From the NCBI RefSeq assembly GCF_000154445.1, contig NZ_DS499565.1: DNA of 64,000 nt. One strand, written 5' to 3'. Positions 25,660-33,327 of the stretch are shown here, piece by piece (the stretch's first letter is position 1; each line of letters opens with the position of its first letter). The DNA comes from Intestinibacter bartlettii (GTDB taxonomy: Bacteria > Bacillota > Clostridia > Peptostreptococcales > Peptostreptococcaceae). The notes under the pieces are model-generated. The model worked only from the letters and a program-made list of their open reading frames with translations. It made no database searches and had not been told where the DNA came from. The position numbers were made by a program, and so were the translations under genes.

Positions 25660-27018
25660 TTATTTTGCTGCTTTTGCTTTTGCTTCTGCTTGTGCTTTTC
25701 TACGTTTTGCTTGTATTTGACGTTTAGCATTTCTTATAGATTCTACTAAAGGTCTTCTAGCTGGACATATAAATGAACAAGAACCACATTCTATACAATC
25801 AAGTGCTCTATGTTCTTCTGCTCTATCAAAATCACCTTTAAGAGAGTTTGCACTTATGTATAAAGGTTGTAAAAATGCTGGACAGACTTCTGTACATCTA
25901 CCACATCTTAAACAAGCTGTAGGTTCAGGAATTCTAGCTTTTTCTTCTGATAAACACAATATACCTGAAGTACCTTTTGTACTTGCTGCTTGAGTAGTAT
26001 ATTGAGTATTACCCATCATAGGTCCACCTAATATAACTTTTCCTACGTTTACGCCTTCTTTGAATCCACCACATTGATCTATTATTTCACAAATTGGTGT
26101 TCCAACTTTAGTTATTAAGTTTTTAGGATCTTTTATTGCATCTCCTGTAATAGTAGTTATTCTTTCTATTAAAGGTAAACCTGTTTTTATTGATTTTGCT
26201 ATTTGAGCCGCTGTACCAACATTTGTAACTACAGCACCTGCAGCTGCTGGTAATGCTCCTGATGGAACTTCTCTTCCACCTGTACATGCGTATATAAGTT
26301 GTTTTTCTGCACCTTGTGGATATTTTATTTCAAGGCCAACAACTTCGACTTCTGGATATGGTTCCGCTGCCTTAGTAACAGCTTCTATTGCATCTGGTTT
26401 ATTTACTTCTATACCAATATATCCTTTGTGAACATCTAATGCTCTCATTACTGCTCTTATACCAAATACTACATCATCTGGCATCTCAACCATTAATCTG
26501 TGGTCGGCAGTTAAATATGGTTCACATTCAGCACCATTAAGTATTATTACATCTATGTTTGAATCTGGTGGTGGAGACAATTTTACATGTGTTGGGAATG
26601 TTGCACCACCCATACCAACAATTCCTGCATCTTGTATGATTTTTATGATTTCTTTTGGGTCTAGACTTTCTAATTCACCATGTGGTTTAACGCTTTCATC
26701 TAGCTCTTCTTTAAAGTCATTTTCGATTACAATACATTGTCCCATTCCACCTGGAACTTCATGCATTTTTATATCAATAACTTTACCTGAAACAGATGAA
26801 TGCACATTGGCTGATACAAAACCGCCTGCTTGACCTATAATTTGCCCTTTTTTGACCTCATCACCCTTTTCCACTATAGGTTTTGCTGGAGCACCTATAT
26901 GTTGTTGAAGAGGAATATAAACGATCTTTGGAGCTTCGGCTTTCGCTAGAGCTACTTTGTTTGTATACTCTTTGTTGTATGGAGGATGTATTCCTCCTTT
27001 AAATGTTAAGAGTCTCAT
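25660..27018 (-). CDS. rnfC: RnfC, NADH/NAD+-side subunit
   Basis: RnfC binds FMN and NAD and passes electrons to NAD+. The 452-aa protein starts MRLLTFKGGIHPPYNKE, has the flavin/NAD region (GMGGATFPTHVKLSP, NGAECEPYLTADHRLM) and two 4Fe-4S sets: CLRCGRCTEVCP and CIECGSCSFICP. The C-terminus is Ala/Lys-rich (RRKAQAEAKAKAAK). GGGGG precedes ATG at 27018. First gene of rnfCDGEAB; the complex couples ferredoxin:NAD+ electron flow to Na+ or H+ export in anaerobes. Confidence 0.96.
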   Translation of the reverse strand: MRLLTFKGGIHPPYNKEYTNKVALAKAEAPKIVYIPLQQHIGAPAKPIVEKGDEVKKGQIIGQAGGFVSANVHSSVSGKVIDIKMHEVPGGMGQCIVIENDFKEELDESVKPHGELESLDPKEIIKIIQDAGIVGMGGATFPTHVKLSPPPDSNIDVIILNGAECEPYLTADHRLMVEMPDDVVFGIRAVMRALDVHKGYIGIEVNKPDAIEAVTKAAEPYPEVEVVGLEIKYPQGAEKQLIYACTGGREVPSGALPAAAGAVVTNVGTAAQIAKSIKTGLPLIERITTITGDAIKDPKNLITKVGTPICEIIDQCGGFKEGVNVGKVILGGPMMGNTQYTTQAASTKGTSGILCLSEEKARIPEPTACLRCGRCTEVCPAFLQPLYISANSLKGDFDRAEEHRALDCIECGSCSFICPARRPLVESIRNAKRQIQAKRRKAQAEAKAKAAK

Positions 27019-27068
27019 TTTTTATTTACCCCCTGCCTTTTTATATTGTATTTATTCTTTTCATACAT

Positions 27069-27110
27069 ATAGTATACTATATTTATTTGAAAAATTTAAC
27101 AATTGTTAAT
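27069..27110 (-). promoter_or_regulatory. Probable rnf promoter with overlapping palindrome
   Basis: Upstream of rnfC on the minus strand, TTGTTA is followed 17-20 bases later by TAGTAT/TATACT, a plausible -35/-10 pair. A perfect 14-bp palindrome TTAACAATTGTTAA (27096-27109) covers the -35. A second AT palindrome (TATAGTATACTATA) covers the -10. This is a candidate operator, but I cannot name its regulator. Confidence 0.45.
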
Positions 27111-27229
27111 TATTTATCCCAATTATTAGTAATTTTTAACCAATATATAAAAGATGTGTCTCATAAATAATATTTTTTTTATATAATAATTTAAATTTCA
27201 ATTTATATTTTAGTTATATAAAAAATCAA

Positions 27230-27254
27230 AAAAGGTTGAAAAAATCAACCTTTT
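27230..27254 (-). terminator. Terminator of the SPOR-protein gene
   Basis: Stem AAAAGGTTG / CAACCTTTT with a 7-base loop, overlapping the stop codon region and followed by TTTGATTTTTT on the minus strand. Confidence 0.85.
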
Positions 27255-28194
27255 AAGCAGTTTTAATTTTATTTATAAATTCATAATACTCTTGTATTGA
27301 AGATATTAATAAACTTTCATATTTGTACTCATTTGATGTGTCAATTGTATCTCCATAGTTAGAAATATTATTTCTTATTTGTGAAGTATAAGACAATAAA
27401 TTTGTTTTAAAGTATTCTAACTCATTATAATCAATTTTATTTACTTCATTTTCTAATTTATCTATAATATCTTCTCTTTCACTTAGTATTGCTTTATATT
27501 TTGTGCTATCTAAATTATCTCTATTTTCATTTATATAAGTCGATTCTTTTTCATAACTTTTCAATAAAGAGTTTAAATTGTCGGAAATACTTTTTATATA
27601 AGAATATTCATCAGTATATTCTAGAGAAAGAACTGGAATTTCCAATTTAGTCAAAAAAGCATCATTAAATATCTGCTTTGTACTTTCAAGCTTATTTCTT
27701 ATATCACTTTCTTTAAACGATACATATGCTTGTAACTTATTAACTTTATCTATTTCTACTGTAGAATTTGGTATCTTATTTTCTTCTAATTTTGATTTTA
27801 CATCTTTTATTTTTTGGTCATTATCAAATGACCCTACTTGTATTAAATAAACATTTATTCCTTCAACTACAGCTACTTCTGTATTAGCTTGTGAATTACT
27901 TTGAGATTTATTGTCTGATTTTTCTTGTGTTTTATTTGATGTGTTGTCCGATTTTTTGATGTCCTTTGATGATAAATTAAACATTTCAACCCCAGGATTT
28001 TTCCAAAAATATAACTTATCTACTACAGAATACAAACTGTTAGATATATTTACATTTTTAAATACCTCGTCCAATTTTATCTTCTTATAAGTGTATCCAA
28101 CTATTAAAATAATACAAAGCAAGATAGTTATAAATTTTCTAAAATGAAATTTACGTCTTTTATTTAAGCCTTTGTATATCTTTTTATTACTCAT
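27253..28194 (-). CDS. Membrane-anchored SPOR-domain protein
   Basis: The 313-aa protein has a basic N-terminus, one membrane span (about 20-40), a Ser/Asn/Lys-rich linker (about 80-110) and a SPOR-like domain (about 113-185: VYLIQVGSFDNDQKIKDVKSK, then LQAYVSF). SPOR domains bind glycan strands stripped of peptide, at septa or in spore cortex. The rest (190-313) is helical with no recognised domain. AAGGGGG at 28203-28209 is well spaced from ATG at 28194, but lies inside a perfect 16-bp hairpin. The gene follows the NlpC/P60 gene on the same strand, suggesting a shared wall role. Function inferred only. Confidence 0.75.
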   Translation of the reverse strand: MSNKKIYKGLNKRRKFHFRKFITILLCIILIVGYTYKKIKLDEVFKNVNISNSLYSVVDKLYFWKNPGVEMFNLSSKDIKKSDNTSNKTQEKSDNKSQSNSQANTEVAVVEGINVYLIQVGSFDNDQKIKDVKSKLEENKIPNSTVEIDKVNKLQAYVSFKESDIRNKLESTKQIFNDAFLTKLEIPVLSLEYTDEYSYIKSISDNLNSLLKSYEKESTYINENRDNLDSTKYKAILSEREDIIDKLENEVNKIDYNELEYFKTNLLSYTSQIRNNISNYGDTIDTSNEYKYESLLISSIQEYYEFINKIKTA

Positions 28195-28199
28195 TAGTT

Positions 28200-28244
28200 A
28201 AGCCCCCTTAAATATTATTTATACAATTATATTTAAGGGGGCTT
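28200..28244 (-). promoter_or_regulatory. Perfect 16-bp hairpin covering the ribosome site of the SPOR gene
   Basis: AAGCCCCCTTAAATAT (28200-28215) and ATATTTAAGGGGGCTT (28229-28244) form a perfect 16-bp stem with a 13-base loop. On the minus strand the 3' arm contains AAGGGGG, the ribosome site of the gene starting at 28194, so the folded mRNA would hide it. There is no T-run after the stem on that strand, so it is a poor terminator for the NlpC/P60 gene. On the plus strand GCTTTT follows. Confidence 0.7.
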
Positions 28245-28266
28245 GCTTTTATGTATATTTATTTAA

Positions 28267-29394
28267 TTAAAATCTTCTTGCTCCAAGTAATGCATTTAAA
28301 TAATATCCACTTAATGTTGATAATTTAACTTTATCAGGATTTGAAGCACTTCCACTTGCATGTATAAATGTATTATTTCCTACATAAATTCCAACATGAC
28401 TTGGAACACCTTTTTTAACAGTCGCAAAATATAATAAATCTCCTGGCAAGTAATTGCCTCTTGAAACGAAAGTTCCATATTTAGCTTGTAAGGAAGATAC
28501 CCTTGGGATTGTCTTCCCTTCAGCATGTTTATATACATAACTTGTAAATCCTGAACAGTCAAAATAATTTGGTCCATTACCTCCCCAAGCATAAGGCTTA
28601 CCAAGTAATGAGTATGCTAAGTTTACAACAGCTGATCTATAACTTGTTGAATTGTTATTACTATTTTGTGAATTGTCTGTAACACTTTCTGTAGTTATTT
28701 TTATATAATCGTCTTTTACCCAACCAGTTGTTCCATTTGTCAAACTAACTTTATACCATCCATTTGATTTATCTGTTAATTTAATAACTTGTCCATGAGT
28801 AAGTTTAGCTTTTATACTATAACTTGTAGAAGGTCCACTTCTTACATTTAAATTAGATTTGCATGTTACCTTTCCATTACATGAATTAAATCCATCTGAT
28901 TTGTTGTCGTCATCCTCTGTATGTCCTGATGTGTTTATATATTTTTTATAAATCCAACCATTAGTTCCACTTGGAAGTTCTACATTATACCATCCACCAG
29001 ATTTATTTAGTAGTTTTACTTTTGTTCCATAGGATGCCACTTTTTTTATACTATATCCATTACCAGGACCACTTCTTACATTTACAGCACTTATATTAAT
29101 TGAGCCTGTATTATATGTTGTATTTGATGAATATTCTTTCTTTACATATCTAGAATACACCCATCCTTTTAAACCATTATTTAGTTTTACATGATACCAC
29201 ATATCGTTAGTTTCTAGTACTGTTAATGAACTTCCTTTATAAACTGTTCCTATTTTAGAATAATCTGTGCCAGGTCCACTTCTTACATTTAATGCACTTA
29301 CATTAACTGTTACAGTAGAATCAGCATAAGCTTTGTCCATATTTAAAGAAACTGCTACTGCACCTATTCCCAATGCTACTAAAGCTTTTTTCAT
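28267..29394 (-). CDS. Secreted SH3b(x3)-NlpC/P60 cell-wall endopeptidase
   Basis: The 375-aa protein has a signal peptide (about 1-25, ending near KAYADS), three bacterial SH3 repeats, each with LNVRSGPG/VNVRSGPG/LNVRSGPS (about 27-85, 95-153, 172-230), a Ser/Asn linker, and an NlpC/P60 domain (about 250-375). The catalytic cysteine is in FDCSGFTSY (C280); the histidine is in PSHVGIYVG. NlpC/P60 enzymes cut the gamma-D-Glu-diaminopimelate bond of peptidoglycan stems, while SH3b repeats hold the enzyme on the wall. GGGGGAAT precedes ATG at 29394. A single gene upstream of the SPOR gene. Confidence 0.93.
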   Translation of the reverse strand: MKKALVALGIGAVAVSLNMDKAYADSTVTVNVSALNVRSGPGTDYSKIGTVYKGSSLTVLETNDMWYHVKLNNGLKGWVYSRYVKKEYSSNTTYNTGSINISAVNVRSGPGNGYSIKKVASYGTKVKLLNKSGGWYNVELPSGTNGWIYKKYINTSGHTEDDDNKSDGFNSCNGKVTCKSNLNVRSGPSTSYSIKAKLTHGQVIKLTDKSNGWYKVSLTNGTTGWVKDDYIKITTESVTDNSQNSNNNSTSYRSAVVNLAYSLLGKPYAWGGNGPNYFDCSGFTSYVYKHAEGKTIPRVSSLQAKYGTFVSRGNYLPGDLLYFATVKKGVPSHVGIYVGNNTFIHASGSASNPDKVKLSTLSGYYLNALLGARRF

Positions 29395-29422
29395 TTTTAT
29401 TCCCCCATTTACTAAATAAAAG

Positions 29423-29797
29423 TTATTTCATGTTAGCTGGTAATATTTCTATCCAATAATTATCGGGATCATTTATGAAGTATATTCCCATTTCTTTATT
29501 TTCAAAACATATACAACCCATTTCCTTGTGAAGTTCATATGCTTTATCAAAATCTTCTACTTCAAGAGCTAAGTGGAATTCATTATCGCCTAAGTTATAA
29601 GGTCTATCCCAATCTCTTAACCAAGTAAGTTCTAAAGTGTGATATGTTTCTCCGTCAGATAAGTACACAAGTATAAAACTTCCATCATCTGCTGTTTTTC
29701 TTTTTACTTCTTTAAGTCCTAAAGCTTTTTCATAGAAAGCTATACTTTTTTCTAAATCTAATACATTAAAATTATTATGACAAAATCTAAAATTCAT
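29423..29797 (-). CDS. Glyoxalase I-like VOC-superfamily protein
   Basis: The 124-aa protein is a two-module VOC fold of glyoxalase I length. The four metal-ligand positions appear as H7 (FCHNNFNV), E56 (HTLELTW), H75 (NEFHLAL) and E117 (YWIEILP), and FYEKALGLKEVKR is the typical first helix. These features favour lactoylglutathione lyase or a bacillithiol/other thiol version over a resistance protein. Clostridia usually lack glutathione, so the real thiol cofactor is unknown. AGGAGG precedes ATG at 29797. Confidence 0.85.
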   Translation of the reverse strand: MNFRFCHNNFNVLDLEKSIAFYEKALGLKEVKRKTADDGSFILVYLSDGETYHTLELTWLRDWDRPYNLGDNEFHLALEVEDFDKAYELHKEMGCICFENKEMGIYFINDPDNYWIEILPANMK

Positions 29798-29850
29798 TAT
29801 AATTTATCCTCCTAGGTTTATTAATTTTTTCATACTATACTATAATATAA

Positions 29851-30612
29851 TTATATTGAAATTTTAGCAACTATAGGATAATGGTCTGACATATTTTTGA
29901 TTAATACTTCATAAGATTTCACTTCGATATTATTTGAAACAAACATATAATCTATTCTATCTAGTTCTGTAGAAAATGTTAATATATTTGACTTGTTTAA
30001 TTTTTCAGCTACATCAATTATAATTTCGTCATCTAACGATAAATTTCCTTCATTAAAATCCCCTAAAACAACAAAATAATCTTTTTTCAGACCTTTTATA
30101 TAATTTTGCAACTCATTTATCTGTTTTTTGCGTTCTTTATCCCCTAGTCCTAGATGTATATTTATTATATGTAATTTCTTGTCTTTCACTCTTACAGTCG
30201 TATGTAAAAAACCTCTTTGTTCTCTTGTACTGCTTAAATAAACATGTTTTTGACTTATTATTTTATATTTTGAATAAGTTGCTAAACCGTAATTAGTGTT
30301 ATTTTTGACAACATTTGCTCCAAAATGCAAATTCATATTTAATTCTTCTTTCAGACTGCTTACTTGGAACCCTACTTTTGATGATTCATTTACCTCTTGT
30401 AAACAGATTATATCTGCATTGCTTTTTTTAAGAAAATTTATTGTGTCAAACAATGTTGGTGCCATATTTTTATCAGTACCACTATGTATATTGTAACTTA
30501 TTATTTTTATATCTATTTTTTCTGTATTTTTATCTTGGCTTGTTCCCAAAAAACTTGCAATTAGTATTATCATTATTAAAAGAAAAATTTTTCTTGATTT
30601 TATATAAATCAC
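29851..30612 (-). CDS. Exported endonuclease/exonuclease/phosphatase-family protein
   Basis: The 253-aa protein has a hydrophobic N-terminal signal or anchor (about 8-22) and the EEP (DNase I-like) fold: IKIISYNIHSG, ICLQEVNE with the metal-binding glutamate, HIINIHLG, VVLGDFNE with the D/N pair, and a C-terminal NMSDHYPIVAKI with the catalytic His. The family includes nucleases and phosphodiesterases on lipids; substrate cannot be told. The start is GTG at 30612, after AAAGG. No close partner gene. Confidence 0.85.
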   Translation of the reverse strand: MIYIKSRKIFLLIMIILIASFLGTSQDKNTEKIDIKIISYNIHSGTDKNMAPTLFDTINFLKKSNADIICLQEVNESSKVGFQVSSLKEELNMNLHFGANVVKNNTNYGLATYSKYKIISQKHVYLSSTREQRGFLHTTVRVKDKKLHIINIHLGLGDKERKKQINELQNYIKGLKKDYFVVLGDFNEGNLSLDDEIIIDVAEKLNKSNILTFSTELDRIDYMFVSNNIEVKSYEVLIKNMSDHYPIVAKISI

Positions 30613-30636
30613 AACCTTTCTTCTTTAAAAATTAAA

Positions 30637-30655
30637 GACGCTTTGTAGCGTCTTA
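30637..30655 (-). terminator. Terminator after the 201-aa hypothetical gene
   Basis: Stem AAGACGC / GCGTCTT with a 5-6-base loop, followed on the minus strand by TTAATTTTT. It lies about 60 bases downstream of the hypothetical gene at 30718. Confidence 0.75.
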
Positions 30656-30717
30656 TTATATTATTATTTACTATATGTTTATTTATTATTTATATTATTA
30701 TTTACTATATATAATCT

Positions 30718-31323
30718 TTATTTATGCTTTCTAAGTTTATCTTTTATTATATTATTTATTATTTTCTTTCTTATATCTTCTGCTCCCTCATTTTCATTTA
30801 TATCTACATCTAATAGTTTTGCTATTGTTTGCATCTCTTCCCTTGTCTTTGATTTATAACTTTTTATTAAATCTTCTTTCACAACATTCGGTTCTACTAC
30901 ATATTCATTATTCGCCCTTTTATAAATAACATACTTGCTTGAATATAAATCTCTATTATCATAAATATATTTTGAGATTATTTTTAGCATTTGATTATAT
31001 GAAAGTTTTTTATTTACATTTAAATTTAGATATCTCGCAAAATTATAAATTTGCTGTTTAGATTTAAACAGCTCTTGTTTTTTGATTAATTTCCCTATTG
31101 ATACAATATTATCTTGATATGAGCCATAAGTTAAGATTTTTAGATATAAATTCTCATTATCTTTTCTAGTTCGAACCTTTTTTATATTTTCATCTATTAC
31201 TTTATCTACATTTGTTTCAAAATATTTTTTTGCACCCCTTTGAGATACATAGTTCTCTAATTCTTGTTGTACCATATCGAGTATCAAATTTCTAAAATTA
31301 TCTTTATATGTTCTAGATTCCAT
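30718..31323 (-). CDS. Hypothetical basic helical protein with two SAP/HeH-like repeats
   Basis: I do not recognise this 201-aa protein. It is lysine- and asparagine-rich with no signal or membrane span. Two segments look alike: KQQIYNFARYLNLNVNKKLS followed by MLKIISKYI (about 89-120) and REEMQTIAKLLDVDINENEG followed by IRKKIINNI (about 160-193). Both have the helix-extension-helix pattern of SAP or Rho-N-like nucleic-acid-binding motifs. This makes a DNA- or RNA-binding role plausible, by inference only. GGAGG precedes ATG at 31323. A single gene with its own terminator. Confidence 0.7.
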   Translation of the reverse strand: MESRTYKDNFRNLILDMVQQELENYVSQRGAKKYFETNVDKVIDENIKKVRTRKDNENLYLKILTYGSYQDNIVSIGKLIKKQELFKSKQQIYNFARYLNLNVNKKLSYNQMLKIISKYIYDNRDLYSSKYVIYKRANNEYVVEPNVVKEDLIKSYKSKTREEMQTIAKLLDVDINENEGAEDIRKKIINNIIKDKLRKHK

Positions 31324-31503
31324 GATACCTCCACCTCGTTTATTTTATTATATTCATAGCAATATAAAATGTGAGTTTACAAATATCATTAAAATATTTA
31401 CTTAATTATATGATTTTTTCAAAAAAATATTAAATTATATGTATATATTTTATAAAAGTGATAATAATATAGATGTAAAATCAAATATACTCAATCTCCC
31501 CAT

Positions 31504-31539
31504 TAAGATCTCTGTTAATTATAATAGAGGTCTTTTTTT
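31504..31539 (+). terminator. Orphan plus-strand intrinsic terminator
   Basis: Stem AAGATCTCT / AGAGGTCTT (one G-T pair) with a 13-base loop, followed by TTTTT on the plus strand. No plus-strand gene lies upstream; on the minus strand there is no T-run. It may end a small RNA read from about 31470-31498. Confidence 0.6.
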
Positions 31540-31569
31540 AAAAAATTATTTTTCATGGATAAACACAAG

Positions 31570-31607
31570 AAAGCCTGTAAACTTTTATTAATTTACAGGC
31601 TTTTTTT
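31570..31607. terminator. Terminator after the M20 amidohydrolase gene
   Basis: A perfect 12-bp stem AAAGCCTGTAAA / TTTACAGGCTTT with a 10-base loop lies four bases after the stop codon. The best T-run is on the plus strand; on the minus strand only three T follow in the stem. Confidence 0.7.
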
Positions 31608-31611
31608 CATA

Positions 31612-32796
31612 TTATTTATGATTTTTTAACCAAGTTATTGCACTATATGTGTGTATTGCTGCACCAGTTACTAAAACATCTTCATTAAATACTACTTTAG
31701 TATTGTGCATAGGTTCACCGTATAAAGGATTTTCGTTTTTAGCTCCAGCTCCTAATATTAAGTATAAACTAGGAACTTCATAAGAATAAGAAGCGAAATC
31801 TTCAGAACCCATTCCTCCACCTTCAAATAAAAATACTCCTTGTTCACCTACTATATCTTTTACATATCCAGTAACTTCAGTAGCTAAATCTTTATTGTTA
31901 GCAAGTGGTGGAACAGAAGATAATTCTATTAATTCAGCTTCTCCTCTTAACATTTTAGCAGTAGCAGAAACTATTTCACCCATTCTTTTGAATACATATT
32001 CTCCTACTTCTTTATCTAATGTTCTTATAGTACCTTCCATAATAACTTCTCCAGGTATTATGTTTGGTGCATCTCCACCTACAAATTTACCTATTGTTAT
32101 AACTACTGGTTGAGTAGCAACTATTTCTCTATTAGTTATTTCTTGTATAGCAGAATATATTTGATTAGCTATAAATATTGGGTCTACACCTGTTTCTGGC
32201 ATAGCTCCATGGCATCCAGTACCTTTTACAACTATTCTAAATCTATTACATCCACCTATACTAGTACCTAATCCACATACTACTAGATTTGAAGGTGTTC
32301 CAGAGTTTACGTGCATTGCCATAGCAGCATCAACTTTTGGATTTTCAAGTACTCCTGCTTCTATCATTTTTTTAGCACCAGTAAAACCTTCTTCGTCTGG
32401 TTGGAATACTAATTTTACAGTACCTTCTATTTGGTCTTGATTTTGTTTTAATAATTTAGCAGCACCAAGTAACATAGCTGTATGCATATCATGTCCACAA
32501 GAGTGCATTGCTCCGTTTTTAGATGCGAAATCACAATTTGGAGCTTCTTCCATTGGAAGTGCATCCATATCAGCTCTTAATAAGAATGTCTTTCCTGGTT
32601 TAGGACCTTCTATTGTAGCTACTATACCACTTTCACATATTTCTGTTGGTTCATAACCAAATTCTCTTAATTTATTTATTACATAAGCTTTTGTTTTAGG
32701 TAATGTATCTCCAACCTCTGGATTTTCATGAATAGTTCTTCTATATTCAACTATATCATTTTTTATATTCTGTGCTTGTTCTAGTATTTTGTTCAT
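31612..32796 (-). CDS. M20-family amidohydrolase (N-acyl-amino acid/aminoacyl hydrolase type)
   Basis: The 394-aa zinc-dependent hydrolase has the family order: RRTIHENPEVGDTLPKT near the start, LRADMDALPM, HSCGHDMHTAMLLGAAK (metal ligands), VFQPDEEGFTGAKKMIEAG with the catalytic glutamates, MHVNSG and a late GSEDFASYSYEVPS. It belongs with hippurate hydrolases, IAA-amino acid hydrolases and N-acetyl-diaminopimelate deacetylase-like enzymes; the exact acyl substrate cannot be read. GAGGTG precedes ATG at 32796. A single gene. Confidence 0.9.
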   Translation of the reverse strand: MNKILEQAQNIKNDIVEYRRTIHENPEVGDTLPKTKAYVINKLREFGYEPTEICESGIVATIEGPKPGKTFLLRADMDALPMEEAPNCDFASKNGAMHSCGHDMHTAMLLGAAKLLKQNQDQIEGTVKLVFQPDEEGFTGAKKMIEAGVLENPKVDAAMAMHVNSGTPSNLVVCGLGTSIGGCNRFRIVVKGTGCHGAMPETGVDPIFIANQIYSAIQEITNREIVATQPVVITIGKFVGGDAPNIIPGEVIMEGTIRTLDKEVGEYVFKRMGEIVSATAKMLRGEAELIELSSVPPLANNKDLATEVTGYVKDIVGEQGVFLFEGGGMGSEDFASYSYEVPSLYLILGAGAKNENPLYGEPMHNTKVVFNEDVLVTGAAIHTYSAITWLKNHK

Positions 32797-32954
32797 TGTT
32801 ACACCTCATTTAATTTTTTCCTTTAATATATTTATTTCCTATTCCATTTCAAATTATGCTTTCATATTGCCTTATTGCATTTATTTTTAACTATGGAATT
32901 TTAAACGAAATATAATTTATCACGCTTATAAGAACTTAATATGTACTATGACAC

Positions 32955-32982
32955 AAAAAACGACCTTAAAAGGTCGTTTTTT
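32955..32982 (-). terminator. Terminator after copZ
   Basis: A strong stem AAAAAACGACCTT / AAGGTCGTTTTTT with a short A-rich loop, 50 bases downstream of copZ and followed by TTTTTTGTG on the minus strand. Confidence 0.85.
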
Positions 32983-33032
32983 AGAAAAAGTTGAACTATA
33001 ATTTCAAGTTTTTCTTTGGATACAATGTATAT

Positions 33033-33245
33033 TTATTGTATTGCTATTAATTGGAATCCCAAATCTTCAATTAAAGCTTTTAATTCTTCTTCTTTAACTG
33101 AGTCATCCATATTAACTATAGCATATTTTCCATCTAAACTAACTTCTCTTACTTCTACACCTTTGATATCTTCTGTTAAAGCGGTTCTTACATGGTTAAC
33201 ACAGTGGTTACAACTCATTCCTTCAATTAATAATTTCTTTTCCAT
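33033..33245 (-). CDS. copZ: Copper-chaperone-like heavy-metal-associated (HMA) domain protein
   Basis: A 70-aa protein made of one HMA domain, with the metal-binding GMSCNHC (C12, C15) and the usual beta-alpha-beta-beta-alpha-beta pattern (NHVRTALTEDIKGVEVREVSLDG, LIEDLGFQLIAIQ). CopZ proteins carry Cu(I) to a CopA-type ATPase. No copA or csoR is adjacent in this window. AGGAGGTG precedes ATG at 33245, and a CsoR-like palindrome overlaps the likely promoter, which supports control by copper. Confidence 0.9.
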   Translation of the reverse strand: MEKKLLIEGMSCNHCVNHVRTALTEDIKGVEVREVSLDGKYAIVNMDDSVKEEELKALIEDLGFQLIAIQ

Positions 33246-33259
33246 TAATTACACCTCCT

Positions 33260-33285
33260 AATATACCCTGTATGGGTATATTATA
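33260..33285 (-). promoter_or_regulatory. CsoR-like operator and promoter of copZ
   Basis: AATATACCC-TGTAT-GGGTATATT (33260-33282) is a perfect inverted repeat with 9-bp arms and a 5-base spacer. It matches the TACCC...GGGTA form of CsoR copper operators. On the minus strand TATAAT (33280-33285) lies at its upstream edge, a good -10, so a bound repressor would block transcription. Confidence 0.7.
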
Positions 33286-33327
33286 ACACGTTATATTAAA
33301 AAACACTACTAATCAATAAAGAAATTG

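Noticed and set aside
27096..27109. Rex-box at the rnf promoter
   Set aside because: Rex boxes read TTGTTAA-N4-TTAACAA; here the half-sites are in the opposite order and touch, so I report only a palindrome.
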